Positions 55,555 through 63,644 of a stretch of DNA of 64,000 nucleotides are shown in pieces. The number at the start of each line of letters is the position of its first letter. Position 1 is the first letter of the stretch. The notes beneath the pieces are model-generated. The model saw nothing but the letters and a program-made list of their open reading frames with translations, had not been told where the DNA came from and ran no database searches. A program made the position numbers and the translations under genes. Source of the stretch: Thermoguttaceae bacterium (GTDB lineage Bacteria > Planctomycetota > Planctomycetia > Pirellulales > Thermoguttaceae); assembly GCA_025060325.1 (NCBI GenBank), contig JANXBW010000022.1, forward strand, positions 9,304 to 73,303. The letters are read 5' to 3'.

Positions 55555-57738
55555 GTGAAGACGCAAGTTCGGGAACGGTTCGAGCTTCTGCGGGCAAACG
55601 CTGAGGAAGCACTGGAGGCAGCTCGGCGGCCGTATCGCATTCGCATTCAAGTCGGGTCGGCTACCTGCGAAAACGCCGCGGGTGCTGGCGAGGTCTACGA
55701 GGAGTTCCGGAAGCACATCGCCGCCTCAGGGCGACAAGATATCGGGCTCCATCGCACGGGATGCACCGGCCGATGTAGCCGGGAACCAATCGTCACTGTA
55801 TTCATGCCGGATAGCCTTCCCGTTAAGTATCAGTTTGTTAATCGGGAATTGGTCCACCGAATTTTCACCTCGCATGTCTTGGGGGGCCAGCCATTACTTG
55901 ATCACGTGCTCGATGGGCCGGTAACGCATTTGCCGAAGTATGAGCTCCTTTGTTGTCGAAGCCCTCGTTGTGCACCATTCCAGGAGCACTTGTGGGGCCC
56001 CAATCCGGAGGAGAAGCTTCGGCAGCTGGGAATTGGGCCAGATCGAGCCCGCATTTACTTTAGCAGTTGCTTGGGAGCCTGCGCGCCCGGGTACCTCGGT
56101 CAGCTTGCGCATGTCCTTGTTCGCCCGGACAAAGTCCTTTACCGCATTCGTTCCGTGCAGGAATTGCAGGAGGTGCTTCAAGAGCATCTGCTTGCTGGGC
56201 GGCCGGTACAACGGTTAGCCGTGCCGGGGAAAACTGTCGGCCGAAAGTTCTTGGAGCTTTACGGCGACGTAGCTTTCTTTAACCGGCAAACGCGGGTGGC
56301 TCTGCGGCATAATGGCGTCCTTGATCCTACGAGCATCGAGGAGTATTTCCACTACCGCGGGTTTGAGGCATTAGCGACGGTCTTGGAGCGAAACGATCCG
56401 GGATGGGTGATCGACCAGGTTACTCGGTCCAAACTTCGTGGCCGCGGTGGGGCAGGCTATCCCACGGGACGCAAGTGGGCACTGGCTGCCGCCTCGAGCG
56501 ATCCTGTGCGCTATATCATTTGCAACGCCGATGAGGGGGACCCCGGGGCGTTTATGGACCGCAGTATGCTGGAGAGCGATCCGTTTAACGTCATCGAGGG
56601 AATGATCATCGGCGCTTTTGCCATTCGTGCCCATCGCGGTTTTGTTTACGTGAGAGCAGAGTATCCGTTAGCTGTGGAGCGGGTGGAGAACGCGATTGCC
56701 GCTTGTCGACAATGGGGACTTTTGGGCCGCGATATTTTGGGATCTGGGTTTGATTTCGATATTGAGGTGCGGCTAGGTGCTGGGGCATTCGTGTGCGGCG
56801 AGGAGACGGCACTGATCCATTCGATTGAGGGAGAGCGAGGTCAACCACGACCTCGACCCCCGTATCCCTCTGAGCGAGGGTTGTGGGGCAAACCGACGGT
56901 GATCAACAATGTCGAGACATTTGCTAACGTCCCGGCAATTATCAACTATGGGCCAGAATGGTTCTCTCGTCTGGGCACAGAGGAAAGTGGCGGGACGAAG
57001 GTCTTTGCGTTGGCCGGCAAGGTGTCTCACACGGGCTTGGTGGAGGTCCCGATGGGTACTCCCCTTCGGGATATTGTGATGGGGATTGGAGGTGGGCCCC
57101 CGGGCGGGAAAAAGGTGAAGGCGGTTCAGACCGGCGGTCCGGCGGGGGGATGCATTCCGGAGCCTATGCTTGATCTGCCAGTAGACTTTGGCACCCTGAC
57201 AAAAGCGGGGTCGATCATGGGCTCCGGGGGCATGATTGTCATGGACGAGACGGACTGCATGGTCGACATTGCCAAATACTTCATGGAGTTTACCTGCGAT
57301 GAGTCTTGCGGAAAGTGCACGCCGTGTCGGGAAGGCACCAAGCGAATGCTAGAAATCCTCGACCGAATCACCACTGGCCGAGGGAGCTCGGAAGATCTGG
57401 AGAAGCTGGAGCGATTAGGCAAGCTGATCAAAAAATCATCACTATGCGGGCTTGGTCGGGCAGCTCCTAATCCGGTGCTGAGCACGCTCACCCATTTTCG
57501 CGACGAATATGTCCAGCACGTTGTGGACAAGCGGTGTCCGGCCAAGAAGTGTAAAGCTCTGGTCACTTACGAGATCGATCCGGAAAAGTGCGTGGGTTGC
57601 ACCGTTTGTGCACGAAATTGTCCGGTCAGTTGCATAAGCGGCGTGAGACGTCAGCCGCACGTGATCGACCAAACCCGGTGCATTAAGTGTGGCCGTTGCT
57701 TTGAGGTTTGCCGATTTGACGCTGTGATTCGAAATTAA
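55555..57738 (+). CDS. hydB: HydB: NADH/FMN and Fe-S subunit of trimeric [FeFe] hydrogenase, with an extra N-terminal Fe-S domain
   Basis: HydB is the NuoF-like flavin subunit that exchanges electrons with NAD(H) and, with HydA and HydC, links NADH and ferredoxin to H2. This one has 727 residues, about 100 more than Thermotoga HydB. Domain order: a first thioredoxin-like 2Fe-2S domain (ATCENAAGAG and TGCTGRCSREP, about 35-85) and a second one (LCCRSPRCAP and SSCLGACAPG, about 133-185). The NuoF core follows, with SKLRGRGGAGYPTGRKWALA, CNADEGDPGAFMDRSMLESD, GEETALIHSIEGERGQPRPR and the 4Fe-4S motif CGKCTPCREGT. Two C-terminal 4Fe-4S clusters (CVGCTVCARNC and CIKCGRCFEVC) end the chain. The GTG at 55555 has GAGGGAG seven bases upstream. 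It is the first gene of the operon; 190 bp separate it from hydA, with a small CCCC/GGGG hairpin in the gap. Confidence 0.96.
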   Translation: MKTQVRERFELLRANAEEALEAARRPYRIRIQVGSATCENAAGAGEVYEEFRKHIAASGRQDIGLHRTGCTGRCSREPIVTVFMPDSLPVKYQFVNRELVHRIFTSHVLGGQPLLDHVLDGPVTHLPKYELLCCRSPRCAPFQEHLWGPNPEEKLRQLGIGPDRARIYFSSCLGACAPGYLGQLAHVLVRPDKVLYRIRSVQELQEVLQEHLLAGRPVQRLAVPGKTVGRKFLELYGDVAFFNRQTRVALRHNGVLDPTSIEEYFHYRGFEALATVLERNDPGWVIDQVTRSKLRGRGGAGYPTGRKWALAAASSDPVRYIICNADEGDPGAFMDRSMLESDPFNVIEGMIIGAFAIRAHRGFVYVRAEYPLAVERVENAIAACRQWGLLGRDILGSGFDFDIEVRLGAGAFVCGEETALIHSIEGERGQPRPRPPYPSERGLWGKPTVINNVETFANVPAIINYGPEWFSRLGTEESGGTKVFALAGKVSHTGLVEVPMGTPLRDIVMGIGGGPPGGKKVKAVQTGGPAGGCIPEPMLDLPVDFGTLTKAGSIMGSGGMIVMDETDCMVDIAKYFMEFTCDESCGKCTPCREGTKRMLEILDRITTGRGSSEDLEKLERLGKLIKKSSLCGLGRAAPNPVLSTLTHFRDEYVQHVVDKRCPAKKCKALVTYEIDPEKCVGCTVCARNCPVSCISGVRRQPHVIDQTRCIKCGRCFEVCRFDAVIRN

Positions 57739-57928
57739 CTCCAAGATCAGGGTGGAATGAAACCCCGTCGGGGGTGCCCCAGTTTTCGCTAAAAAGTGAG
57801 GGTTAGTGGCCTCGGCGTCGAACGGACATTCTAACTTTCATTCATTTAAACTGGGGGTATTTTGGTCAACAACTAATTCCGGTGAAAGTTGCTGAAGCTT
57901 GACCTAAGGTGGGAGTGACTGCGGTTTT

Positions 57929-59704
57929 ATGACAGAGACGACTGCTCCCCGGAAGACTGTTTCCCTTGTGATCGACGGCACACCGGTTCGAGTCCCGGAA
58001 GGTACGACGATCATGGAGGCCGCCGAGCAAATTGGAGTTTCCATACCGCGCCTTTGTTATCATCCGAGCCTGAGCATCGCCGGTGCTTGCCGGGTGTGCA
58101 TCGTGGAAGTTGAGGGCCTGGACTACTACTTAGCCTCGTGCCACATGCCGGTTTGGGAGGGGATGAAGGTGCGCACGAATTCGCCAGAAATCCGGCAGGC
58201 CCGGCGGGATATCGTGGAACTGCTGCTGGATAACCATCCCCAGGATTGCCAAATTTGCGAACGGGACGGGAATTGCGAGCTTCAGAATCTTGCCTATGCG
58301 ATGGGTGTCCGTGAGCGGTTATTTGCTGGGGAGCGGAAGCGGCCGGAGCAGGATTTCTCAAGTCATTCGGTGATTCGGAATCCTGAAAAGTGTGTGTTGT
58401 GTGGCCGCTGTATACGGGTGTGTGCGGAGATTCAAGGCGTTTACAACCTAAGTCAACACGGCCGAGGGTTCACGACGGTGGTTGCCCCGGCGCATTATGC
58501 TCGAATGGATGAGTCGGTCTGTATTCAGTGTGGACAGTGTGTGATGGTTTGTCCCACGGCCGCGTTTCTTGAAAAGCCGGCCACGGAAATCGTCTGGCAG
58601 GCCTTGGCCGATCCAGATAAACATGTTGTGGTTCAGACGGCGCCCTCCATCCGAGCGGCCATCGGGGAAGGCTTCGGCATGCCGCCGGGTACGCCGGCTA
58701 CGGGGAAGATGATCACCGCCCTTCGGCTTTTGGGATTTGACGCTGTCTTTGATACGGACCTGGGTGCCGACCTCACCATCGTGGAGGAGGCTCACGAGTT
58801 TTTGATCCGTTTGGAGCACGGTGGGCCGCTTCCCCTTATTACATCCTGCTCGCCAGGGTGGATTAATTTTCTGGAGAAATTCTATCCGGAATTAATCCCC
58901 CATGCTTCGAGCTGTAAATCGCCTATGAGCATGCTTTCCACCCTGGCAAAGACTTACTATGCCCAGCAAAAGGGGATCGATCCGAAGAAGATCTTCATGG
59001 TTGCTGTTATGCCATGTGTGGCGAAGAAGTTTGAGGCGGCCCGGCCAGAGCACCGCATGCCGGACGGCACTCCCTACACCGATGCCGTGTTGACAACTCG
59101 TGAGCTGATTTGGATGATCAAGTGTTATGGGATCGATTGGGCCCGGCTGCCGGATGGGGAATTTGACCCGCCGCTGGGGCTAGCCTCGGGGGCAGGGGAT
59201 ATTTTCGGAACGACAGGCGGAGTAATGGAGGCAACACTGCGGGCAGCTACCCGGCTGGCCACCGGCAAAGGGGTCGACCGAGTGGAGTTTTTAGAAGTCC
59301 GCGGCGTGGAAGGAGTCCGCGAGGCCTATGTCGCCTTGGGCGAGCGAGCGATCCACGTGGCCGTGGCCAATGGGTTGACAAATGCGAAAATTGTCTTGGA
59401 TAAAATCGCCTCTGGGGAAGAGAGATATCACATCGTGGAAATCATGGCTTGCCCCGGAGGGTGTATTGGCGGAGGCGGCCAGCCATATCCGCCGCCGGGG
59501 GTGCCTGTTTTGGATAAAGAACTTCTTCGTCAACGCGCCAAGGCGCTTTACACCATCGACAGTCAAAAGAAGCTCCGGAAATCGTACGAAAACCCCGCCA
59601 TTGTTGAGCTTTACGAAAATTTTTTAGGAACACCCGGGTCGCCAAAGGCCCACGAGCTTTTGCACACTAGTTACCGTCCGCGATTGCCACGAGGTATCCG
59701 ATGA
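57929..59704 (+). CDS. hydA: HydA: catalytic [FeFe]-hydrogenase subunit
   Basis: HydA carries the H-cluster that makes or splits H2. The 591-residue protein has, in order, a plant-type 2Fe-2S domain (Cys at about 43, 54, 57 and 71), the His-ligated 4Fe-4S motif HPQDCQICERDGNC (about 103-116), two 4Fe-4S clusters (CVLCGRCIRVC, about 155; CIQCGQCVMVC, about 198) and the H-domain. L2 is MPCVAKKFE and L3 is MACPGGCIGGGGQP; the SSU-like tail ends LLHTSY. L1 is TSCSPGW (about 305), with Ser at the place of the CpI ligand Cys300, as in the orphan copy. The ATG at 57929 follows a GGTGGGAG with wide spacing. The stop overlaps the hydC start (ATGA), so translation is coupled. Confidence 0.96.
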   Translation: MTETTAPRKTVSLVIDGTPVRVPEGTTIMEAAEQIGVSIPRLCYHPSLSIAGACRVCIVEVEGLDYYLASCHMPVWEGMKVRTNSPEIRQARRDIVELLLDNHPQDCQICERDGNCELQNLAYAMGVRERLFAGERKRPEQDFSSHSVIRNPEKCVLCGRCIRVCAEIQGVYNLSQHGRGFTTVVAPAHYARMDESVCIQCGQCVMVCPTAAFLEKPATEIVWQALADPDKHVVVQTAPSIRAAIGEGFGMPPGTPATGKMITALRLLGFDAVFDTDLGADLTIVEEAHEFLIRLEHGGPLPLITSCSPGWINFLEKFYPELIPHASSCKSPMSMLSTLAKTYYAQQKGIDPKKIFMVAVMPCVAKKFEAARPEHRMPDGTPYTDAVLTTRELIWMIKCYGIDWARLPDGEFDPPLGLASGAGDIFGTTGGVMEATLRAATRLATGKGVDRVEFLEVRGVEGVREAYVALGERAIHVAVANGLTNAKIVLDKIASGEERYHIVEIMACPGGCIGGGGQPYPPPGVPVLDKELLRQRAKALYTIDSQKKLRKSYENPAIVELYENFLGTPGSPKAHELLHTSYRPRLPRGIR

Positions 59705-60255
59705 GCGGTCGATCGCAGCCTATTTCGTCTACAGACAATTGGCCGGAAGTTGAAGCCAGTTGCCGAAGAGTCCTTGGCGATAAGATCTGCCAGTTTATCG
59801 ACGAGGTGAAAAAAAGGGATCCTCGGCCGGATAGCCACCTGATTGCCGTTTTGCACCGCGTTCAGGCGGAATTCGGCTATCTGGGGGCTTCGCAGTTGGA
59901 TGCGGTGGCCCAGTTGATGCAAATCCCGGCGGCCAAAGTATCGGGGGTTGCCACCTTTTACCACTTTTTCCGGCTCCAGCCACGAGGTCGCTTCACAGTG
60001 AACATTTGCTTCGGGACCGCCTGCTACGTTAAGGGTGCCGACAGGGTGGCCGAAAAGTTCATGAGCGAGCTGGGTGTCCAGCTTGGTGAGACAAGCAAAG
60101 ACGGATTGTTTACAGTGGAGGCTTCTCGCTGCTTGGGAATGTGCGCCCTGGCCCCGGTGATCATAATAGGGAACGATGTGTGGGCACAGGTCAGCCCGGA
60201 CCGTGTGCCGGCGATTTTGGAGGAGTACTTCCGCCGAGCGAAAACGGCCGAATAG
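59701..60255 (+). CDS. hydC: HydC: NuoE-like 2Fe-2S subunit of the trimeric hydrogenase
   Basis: HydC is the small thioredoxin-fold 2Fe-2S subunit. The 184-residue protein matches NuoE: HLIAVLHRVQAEFGYLGASQ, KVSGVATFYHFFRLQPRGRF, ICFGTACYVKGA with the C-x4-C pair, and EASRCLGMCALAPVIIIGND with C-x3-C. It starts at ATG 59701, overlapping the hydA stop by four bases. The order hydB-hydA-hydC differs from the hydC-hydB-hydA order of Thermotoga. A terminator follows 20 bp after the stop, closing the operon. Confidence 0.96.
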   Translation: MSGRSQPISSTDNWPEVEASCRRVLGDKICQFIDEVKKRDPRPDSHLIAVLHRVQAEFGYLGASQLDAVAQLMQIPAAKVSGVATFYHFFRLQPRGRFTVNICFGTACYVKGADRVAEKFMSELGVQLGETSKDGLFTVEASRCLGMCALAPVIIIGNDVWAQVSPDRVPAILEEYFRRAKTAE

Positions 60256-60737
60256 CCCGATCTCGGTGTTGACAAGGTTCCCCTGGCTCGGGGGACCGGG
60301 TTTCTTTTCGCTGTGCCGATCTTTGCCGCCTAGTTGGGCTTTCGGAGTGCCTTTTTCGCCAGGCCTTCTTCGCTGGCTGAGGGCTCTTAGCCCGCATCGT
60401 TAGCGAGCTTCTCTGTGAACGAGAATCTCGAGGGTCAAAAATCTCTTTGCTTATCCGGAACGAAACACCGTCCGTCCAGAAGATCACGAACTGCTTGGAA
60501 AATCTCCGCAGGACATCCGCGTTTAAAATGAGGCGATAGATTCTTGTGGCGTACGAGCGTCAACATAACAAATATCAAGGTGAGCCGGCGGAACAGATAG
60601 TTTGCCCGTAAGATAAATCGGGTTTCGTCGACAAAAAGCTAATGGGGAAGCCTGCCTCGCCAAGAATGGAAGCTTTTTATCAGGCAAAATCCACTTGCAG
60701 ATCCCGAGAAGGCTTTGGGCAGATCAGTTCAACTTGT
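60256..60737. other. Gap after the hydBAC operon
   Basis: 482 bp with the operon's terminator at its left end and the 3' end of the convergent ketosynthase-like gene at its right end. No gene is seen. Confidence 0.5.
60276..60308 (+). terminator. Rho-independent terminator of hydBAC
   Basis: GGTTCCCC (60276-60283) pairs with GGGGGACC (60290-60297) across a six-base loop, with one T-G wobble, and is followed by GGGTTTCTTTTC. It lies 20 bp after the hydC stop. Confidence 0.75.
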
Positions 60738-62009
60738 TTAAAAGTCCGGATGTGCCAGAAGGAGAGCCATTGCCTGACCAAAATGGGTGTGGTTTAGACA
60801 CAAAGCCGTTGGCTTTTGTAGCGGGGCTGGCTTTCCGGCGACAACGTTGATGGGACACTCTGGGTCCGGCTCTTCGTAGTTTAATGTCGGAGGAATAAAG
60901 CCACTTTGGATTGCCAAAACGCTAGCTGCCGCTTCGACGGCACCGGTCCCCGCAGCCAGATTTCCAAAGAAGCTCTTCGGAGCGGTCACCGGTACATCGG
61001 GGAGCACCGCGGCAATAGCTTGGGCTTCGATCCGGTCGTCATGACGGGTACTTAGCCCATGGGCGTTGACATGACCGACCTCCGTGGGCGACATGCCAGC
61101 CTGCCGTAGCGTCTCTACGATGGCGCGACGAATGGCTTGACCAGTGGGGAGCCTCCCTTGCGGGCACGGTTCGAATGTGGAGGCAAAGCCGAGTAGCTTT
61201 GCCAGTGGTCGAGCCCCCCGAGCATGGGCATGGTCGGCCCGTTCGAGCACGAAGGCGGCCGCTCCCTCCCCGAACACCTGACCACAGCGAGCTTTGTCGA
61301 AGGGGCGCGAAGCTTTCTCCGGCGGACCGTCCCACTCCGCTGGGTAATAAGCCGATCGCCGCGACCAAACGATGGGGTGAATTCGGCAGCCAGCACCACC
61401 TGCGATCATAATGTCCGCTGCCCCGCGCTGAAGCACTCGGGCTGCTTCAGCCATGGCCGCCAGGCTCGAAACCTCCCCGAGCACGATCGTGTTATTCGGC
61501 CCGCGAGCGTCCTGAGCTATGCCAATGTGGCAAGCCGGCATATTTGGCAAGTATTTAAGCATCCACAAGGGGAACATTTCCTCGAGGGCATGGGTGCCCC
61601 AGCGGCCAAAATCAAAATGGCCGTTGACCATACATTGACGGTAAGCCGGGGCGAGCTCTTCAAGCTCGCATGGCATCATGTCGGCCCCGAAAACGATCCC
61701 GAACCTGTCAGGGTCAACTTTGCCGGGCCCCACACCAGCCTGCTGGCAAGCGAGCTCGGCGGCCACGAACGCAAGTTGGATGTCCCGACTCATGACCTTA
61801 AGCGCCTTACGGGGCCGGACCCACCGCGCTGGTTCGAATCCGGGCACCTGAGCCCCTAATACCGGGGGCAACCCGGCCCCGTCAACACCCGGAAGCCGTG
61901 TCACGCCGCTTCGCCCCTGCAGGAGAGCGTTCCAGAAAGCCTCGTTGCCGACGCCGATCGGGCAAACCACTCCAATCCCGGTGATGAAGATGTCCGTTGA
62001 AGCCATCAT
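60738..62009 (-). CDS. Beta-ketoacyl-ACP synthase-like protein lacking the catalytic Cys
   Basis: The 423-residue protein has the thiolase fold of FabF-type ketosynthases: DIFITGIGVVCPIGVGNEAF, GIVFGADMM, ACHIGIAQDARGPNNTIVLG (about 159-178), DIMIAGGAGC, GEGAAAFVLERADHAHARGA, GHVNAHGLSTRHDDRIEAQA and PKSFFGNLAAGTGAVEAAAS. At the nucleophile position, where FabF has TACATG, this protein has QDARG, so Cys is replaced by Asp (about 167). The second catalytic His, KSxxGH, is Asn (FFGN); the first (NAHG) is kept. So it cannot do normal condensation; it resembles chain-length-factor or other non-catalytic ketosynthase partners, or a decarboxylase. ATG ATG at 62009 lacks a clear ribosome-binding site. 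No ACP or partner ketosynthase is adjacent. Confidence 0.9.
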   Translation of the reverse strand: MMASTDIFITGIGVVCPIGVGNEAFWNALLQGRSGVTRLPGVDGAGLPPVLGAQVPGFEPARWVRPRKALKVMSRDIQLAFVAAELACQQAGVGPGKVDPDRFGIVFGADMMPCELEELAPAYRQCMVNGHFDFGRWGTHALEEMFPLWMLKYLPNMPACHIGIAQDARGPNNTIVLGEVSSLAAMAEAARVLQRGAADIMIAGGAGCRIHPIVWSRRSAYYPAEWDGPPEKASRPFDKARCGQVFGEGAAAFVLERADHAHARGARPLAKLLGFASTFEPCPQGRLPTGQAIRRAIVETLRQAGMSPTEVGHVNAHGLSTRHDDRIEAQAIAAVLPDVPVTAPKSFFGNLAAGTGAVEAAASVLAIQSGFIPPTLNYEEPDPECPINVVAGKPAPLQKPTALCLNHTHFGQAMALLLAHPDF

Positions 62010-62660
62010 GACGGGAAGAAAATATCACCTGTGTTTCATGCGAAAACTAAACTTTCTCCATCTGCATATCGCCGCGAGACGTTCCGGCGGCTTTTCGGCC
62101 AACGCAGGCCGCTCCTGGGACTCTCAAACCAATGTGCGTGGCCGGACATTTCCTAATTTGCCCCCCGCCGAGAGTCTAATTGTTGCCGGTCTTTTTTCGC
62201 TAGACTACGCCTTTTCCGGGGTGTAAGCGCGGATTGGTCACCTGCTGCGGTTGACTCGTTCGCTGGAGACGGGGACTAGGCTAGAAGAAACGCGCGACCA
62301 AGCCGGCAGTGGGTGGATTCAGGGAGCAAGTGAGATCCGCCGCGCCTAAGCTTAGGTGCTAAAAGGAGAGGCTTGCGCGGCCCAAACGGGTACTCGGTTC
62401 CGAGCGAGATGGGACCCGAGGAGCGAGGATGGCAAAATGAGTCCGCCCCCGGCTACGGTTTCCCGCAATTAACAGCCCCTTGGCGCGTCCGAGGGTTGCC
62501 GGGTTCCGTCCTTAGCGGGGGTAGGGATTGGCTTCGGAGATGCTTCGGAAACGGGGCGAGGCCTTTTAAAAAGACCGATGGCACAAAAATTTGTTCCAGG
62601 GATTCGCGGAAACACTGGTCGCGGAAACACTGGCTTTTCAGAGTACTTCGGCCTGACGGG
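62010..62660. other. Gap between the ketosynthase-like gene and manA
   Basis: 651 bp with no supported gene. A 15-bp perfect tandem repeat lies at 62604-62633. TTTTAAAAAG at about 62566 lies near the manA 3' end but forms no clear terminator. Confidence 0.4.
62604..62633. repeat. Two-copy 15-bp tandem repeat
   Basis: TCGCGGAAACACTGG occurs twice in direct succession, 28 bp past the manA stop on the downstream side of that gene. It has no reading-frame meaning that I can support. Confidence 0.7.
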
Positions 62661-63644
62661 TTATAAGCCAACCTCCAAAACGGAGGTGGGGCTTGAGGAG
62701 ATGGGCGCAAGAACCACTTCGCGGAGGCACCAAGGAAGAAGTATGACGTCTCCCGTGTTCACCTCAACTCTCTCGCTATCGAAAGCGACGCCAAGGAAGC
62801 CGGCGAGTACCACCAGGATCTTGAAACTCGGTCCAATCGGAACGGCACTTGGCGAGGTTACCTCCCTGCGCCTTACGGTAAACTTTGGCCCTTGAAGGAG
62901 TACTTCAGCCCCTTCCGCGTCAAGAATTGGTTGAAGGGGCTTCACTGGGCCCTGGGGCAATCGGAGTGCAAATAACCCCTCCTCAATGTGCAAAGGGCGA
63001 GGATTCCCGTCGGGAGCCAACCGGTCCCAGTCGTAGAGTCGAAACGTAACGTCGCTTGCTTGTTGGATTTCCAAGATAAGCAGTCCACCTCCTGCCGCGT
63101 GAACTGTGCCGGCCGGGAAAAAGTAACAGTCTCCTGGACCGGGTTGGACCTCTGCCAAAACTTCGGCTAGCTGCTTTTCTTGTATCGCCGAAAGAATCTC
63201 CGCCTTTGATACCTCGCGACGAAAGCCAGCCCAAATCCTAGCGCTGGGCTCGGCCGCGACGACTACCCATAACTCGTCCTTACCGGATCCGCTCAAACCG
63301 AGCTGGGCCAGGCTGTCGTCGCTGGGATGAACCTGGACTGAAAGTCTATCTTCAACGTCAAGATACTTCACTAAGAGGGGAAATCTTTCCGGGGACTTGC
63401 CTGGGCCATATACCTCCGGAGCATTTTGGGCCAGGACTTCGCGGAGGGTGCCCATCCCTGCGATGGGTCGGCGCAGCTTGCTACTCCATTTGGGGGGTAG
63501 ATCGACTAGCTCCCACGATTCCGCTATCCGTCGGAAGCCTCGCGGAAGTTGGTGACTCAAAAATTTCGCGAGGCGGCTTTTGGTAACCGAAGGTCCCCAG
63601 ATGTAATCCTGGTAAATCGGCTCAAATTGGAGTGGGGGAAGCAT
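62661..63644 (-). CDS. manA: Mannose-6-phosphate isomerase, type I (zinc)
   Basis: ManA interconverts mannose-6-phosphate and fructose-6-phosphate, feeding GDP-mannose synthesis or mannose use. The 327-residue short form shows LQFEPIYQDYIWGPS at the N-terminus, RIAESWELVDLP, FPLLVKYLDVEDRLSVQVHP with the zinc-site QVHP, ELWVVVAAEPSARIWAGF, and CYFFPAGTVHAAGGGLLILE with the zinc His (GTVHA), followed by EIQQASDVTFRLYDWDR. The cupin C-terminal part is complete. The start ATG at 63644 has no strong ribosome-binding site. It lies alone, 650 bp upstream of the ketosynthase-like gene on the same strand. Confidence 0.95.
   Translation of the reverse strand: MLPPLQFEPIYQDYIWGPSVTKSRLAKFLSHQLPRGFRRIAESWELVDLPPKWSSKLRRPIAGMGTLREVLAQNAPEVYGPGKSPERFPLLVKYLDVEDRLSVQVHPSDDSLAQLGLSGSGKDELWVVVAAEPSARIWAGFRREVSKAEILSAIQEKQLAEVLAEVQPGPGDCYFFPAGTVHAAGGGLLILEIQQASDVTFRLYDWDRLAPDGNPRPLHIEEGLFALRLPQGPVKPLQPILDAEGAEVLLQGPKFTVRRREVTSPSAVPIGPSFKILVVLAGFLGVAFDSERVEVNTGDVILLPWCLREVVLAPISSSPTSVLEVGL

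Noticed and set aside
57755-57800. CCCC-GTC-GGGG hairpin between hydB and hydA as terminator
   Set aside because: It is followed by TGCCCCAGTTTT, so the T-run is remote; hydB and hydA must be expressed together, so attenuation is possible but unsupported.
61825-61850. GGTTCGAATCCGGGC, a tRNA T-arm-like string
   Set aside because: It lies inside the ketosynthase-like coding sequence and no cloverleaf can be built around it.
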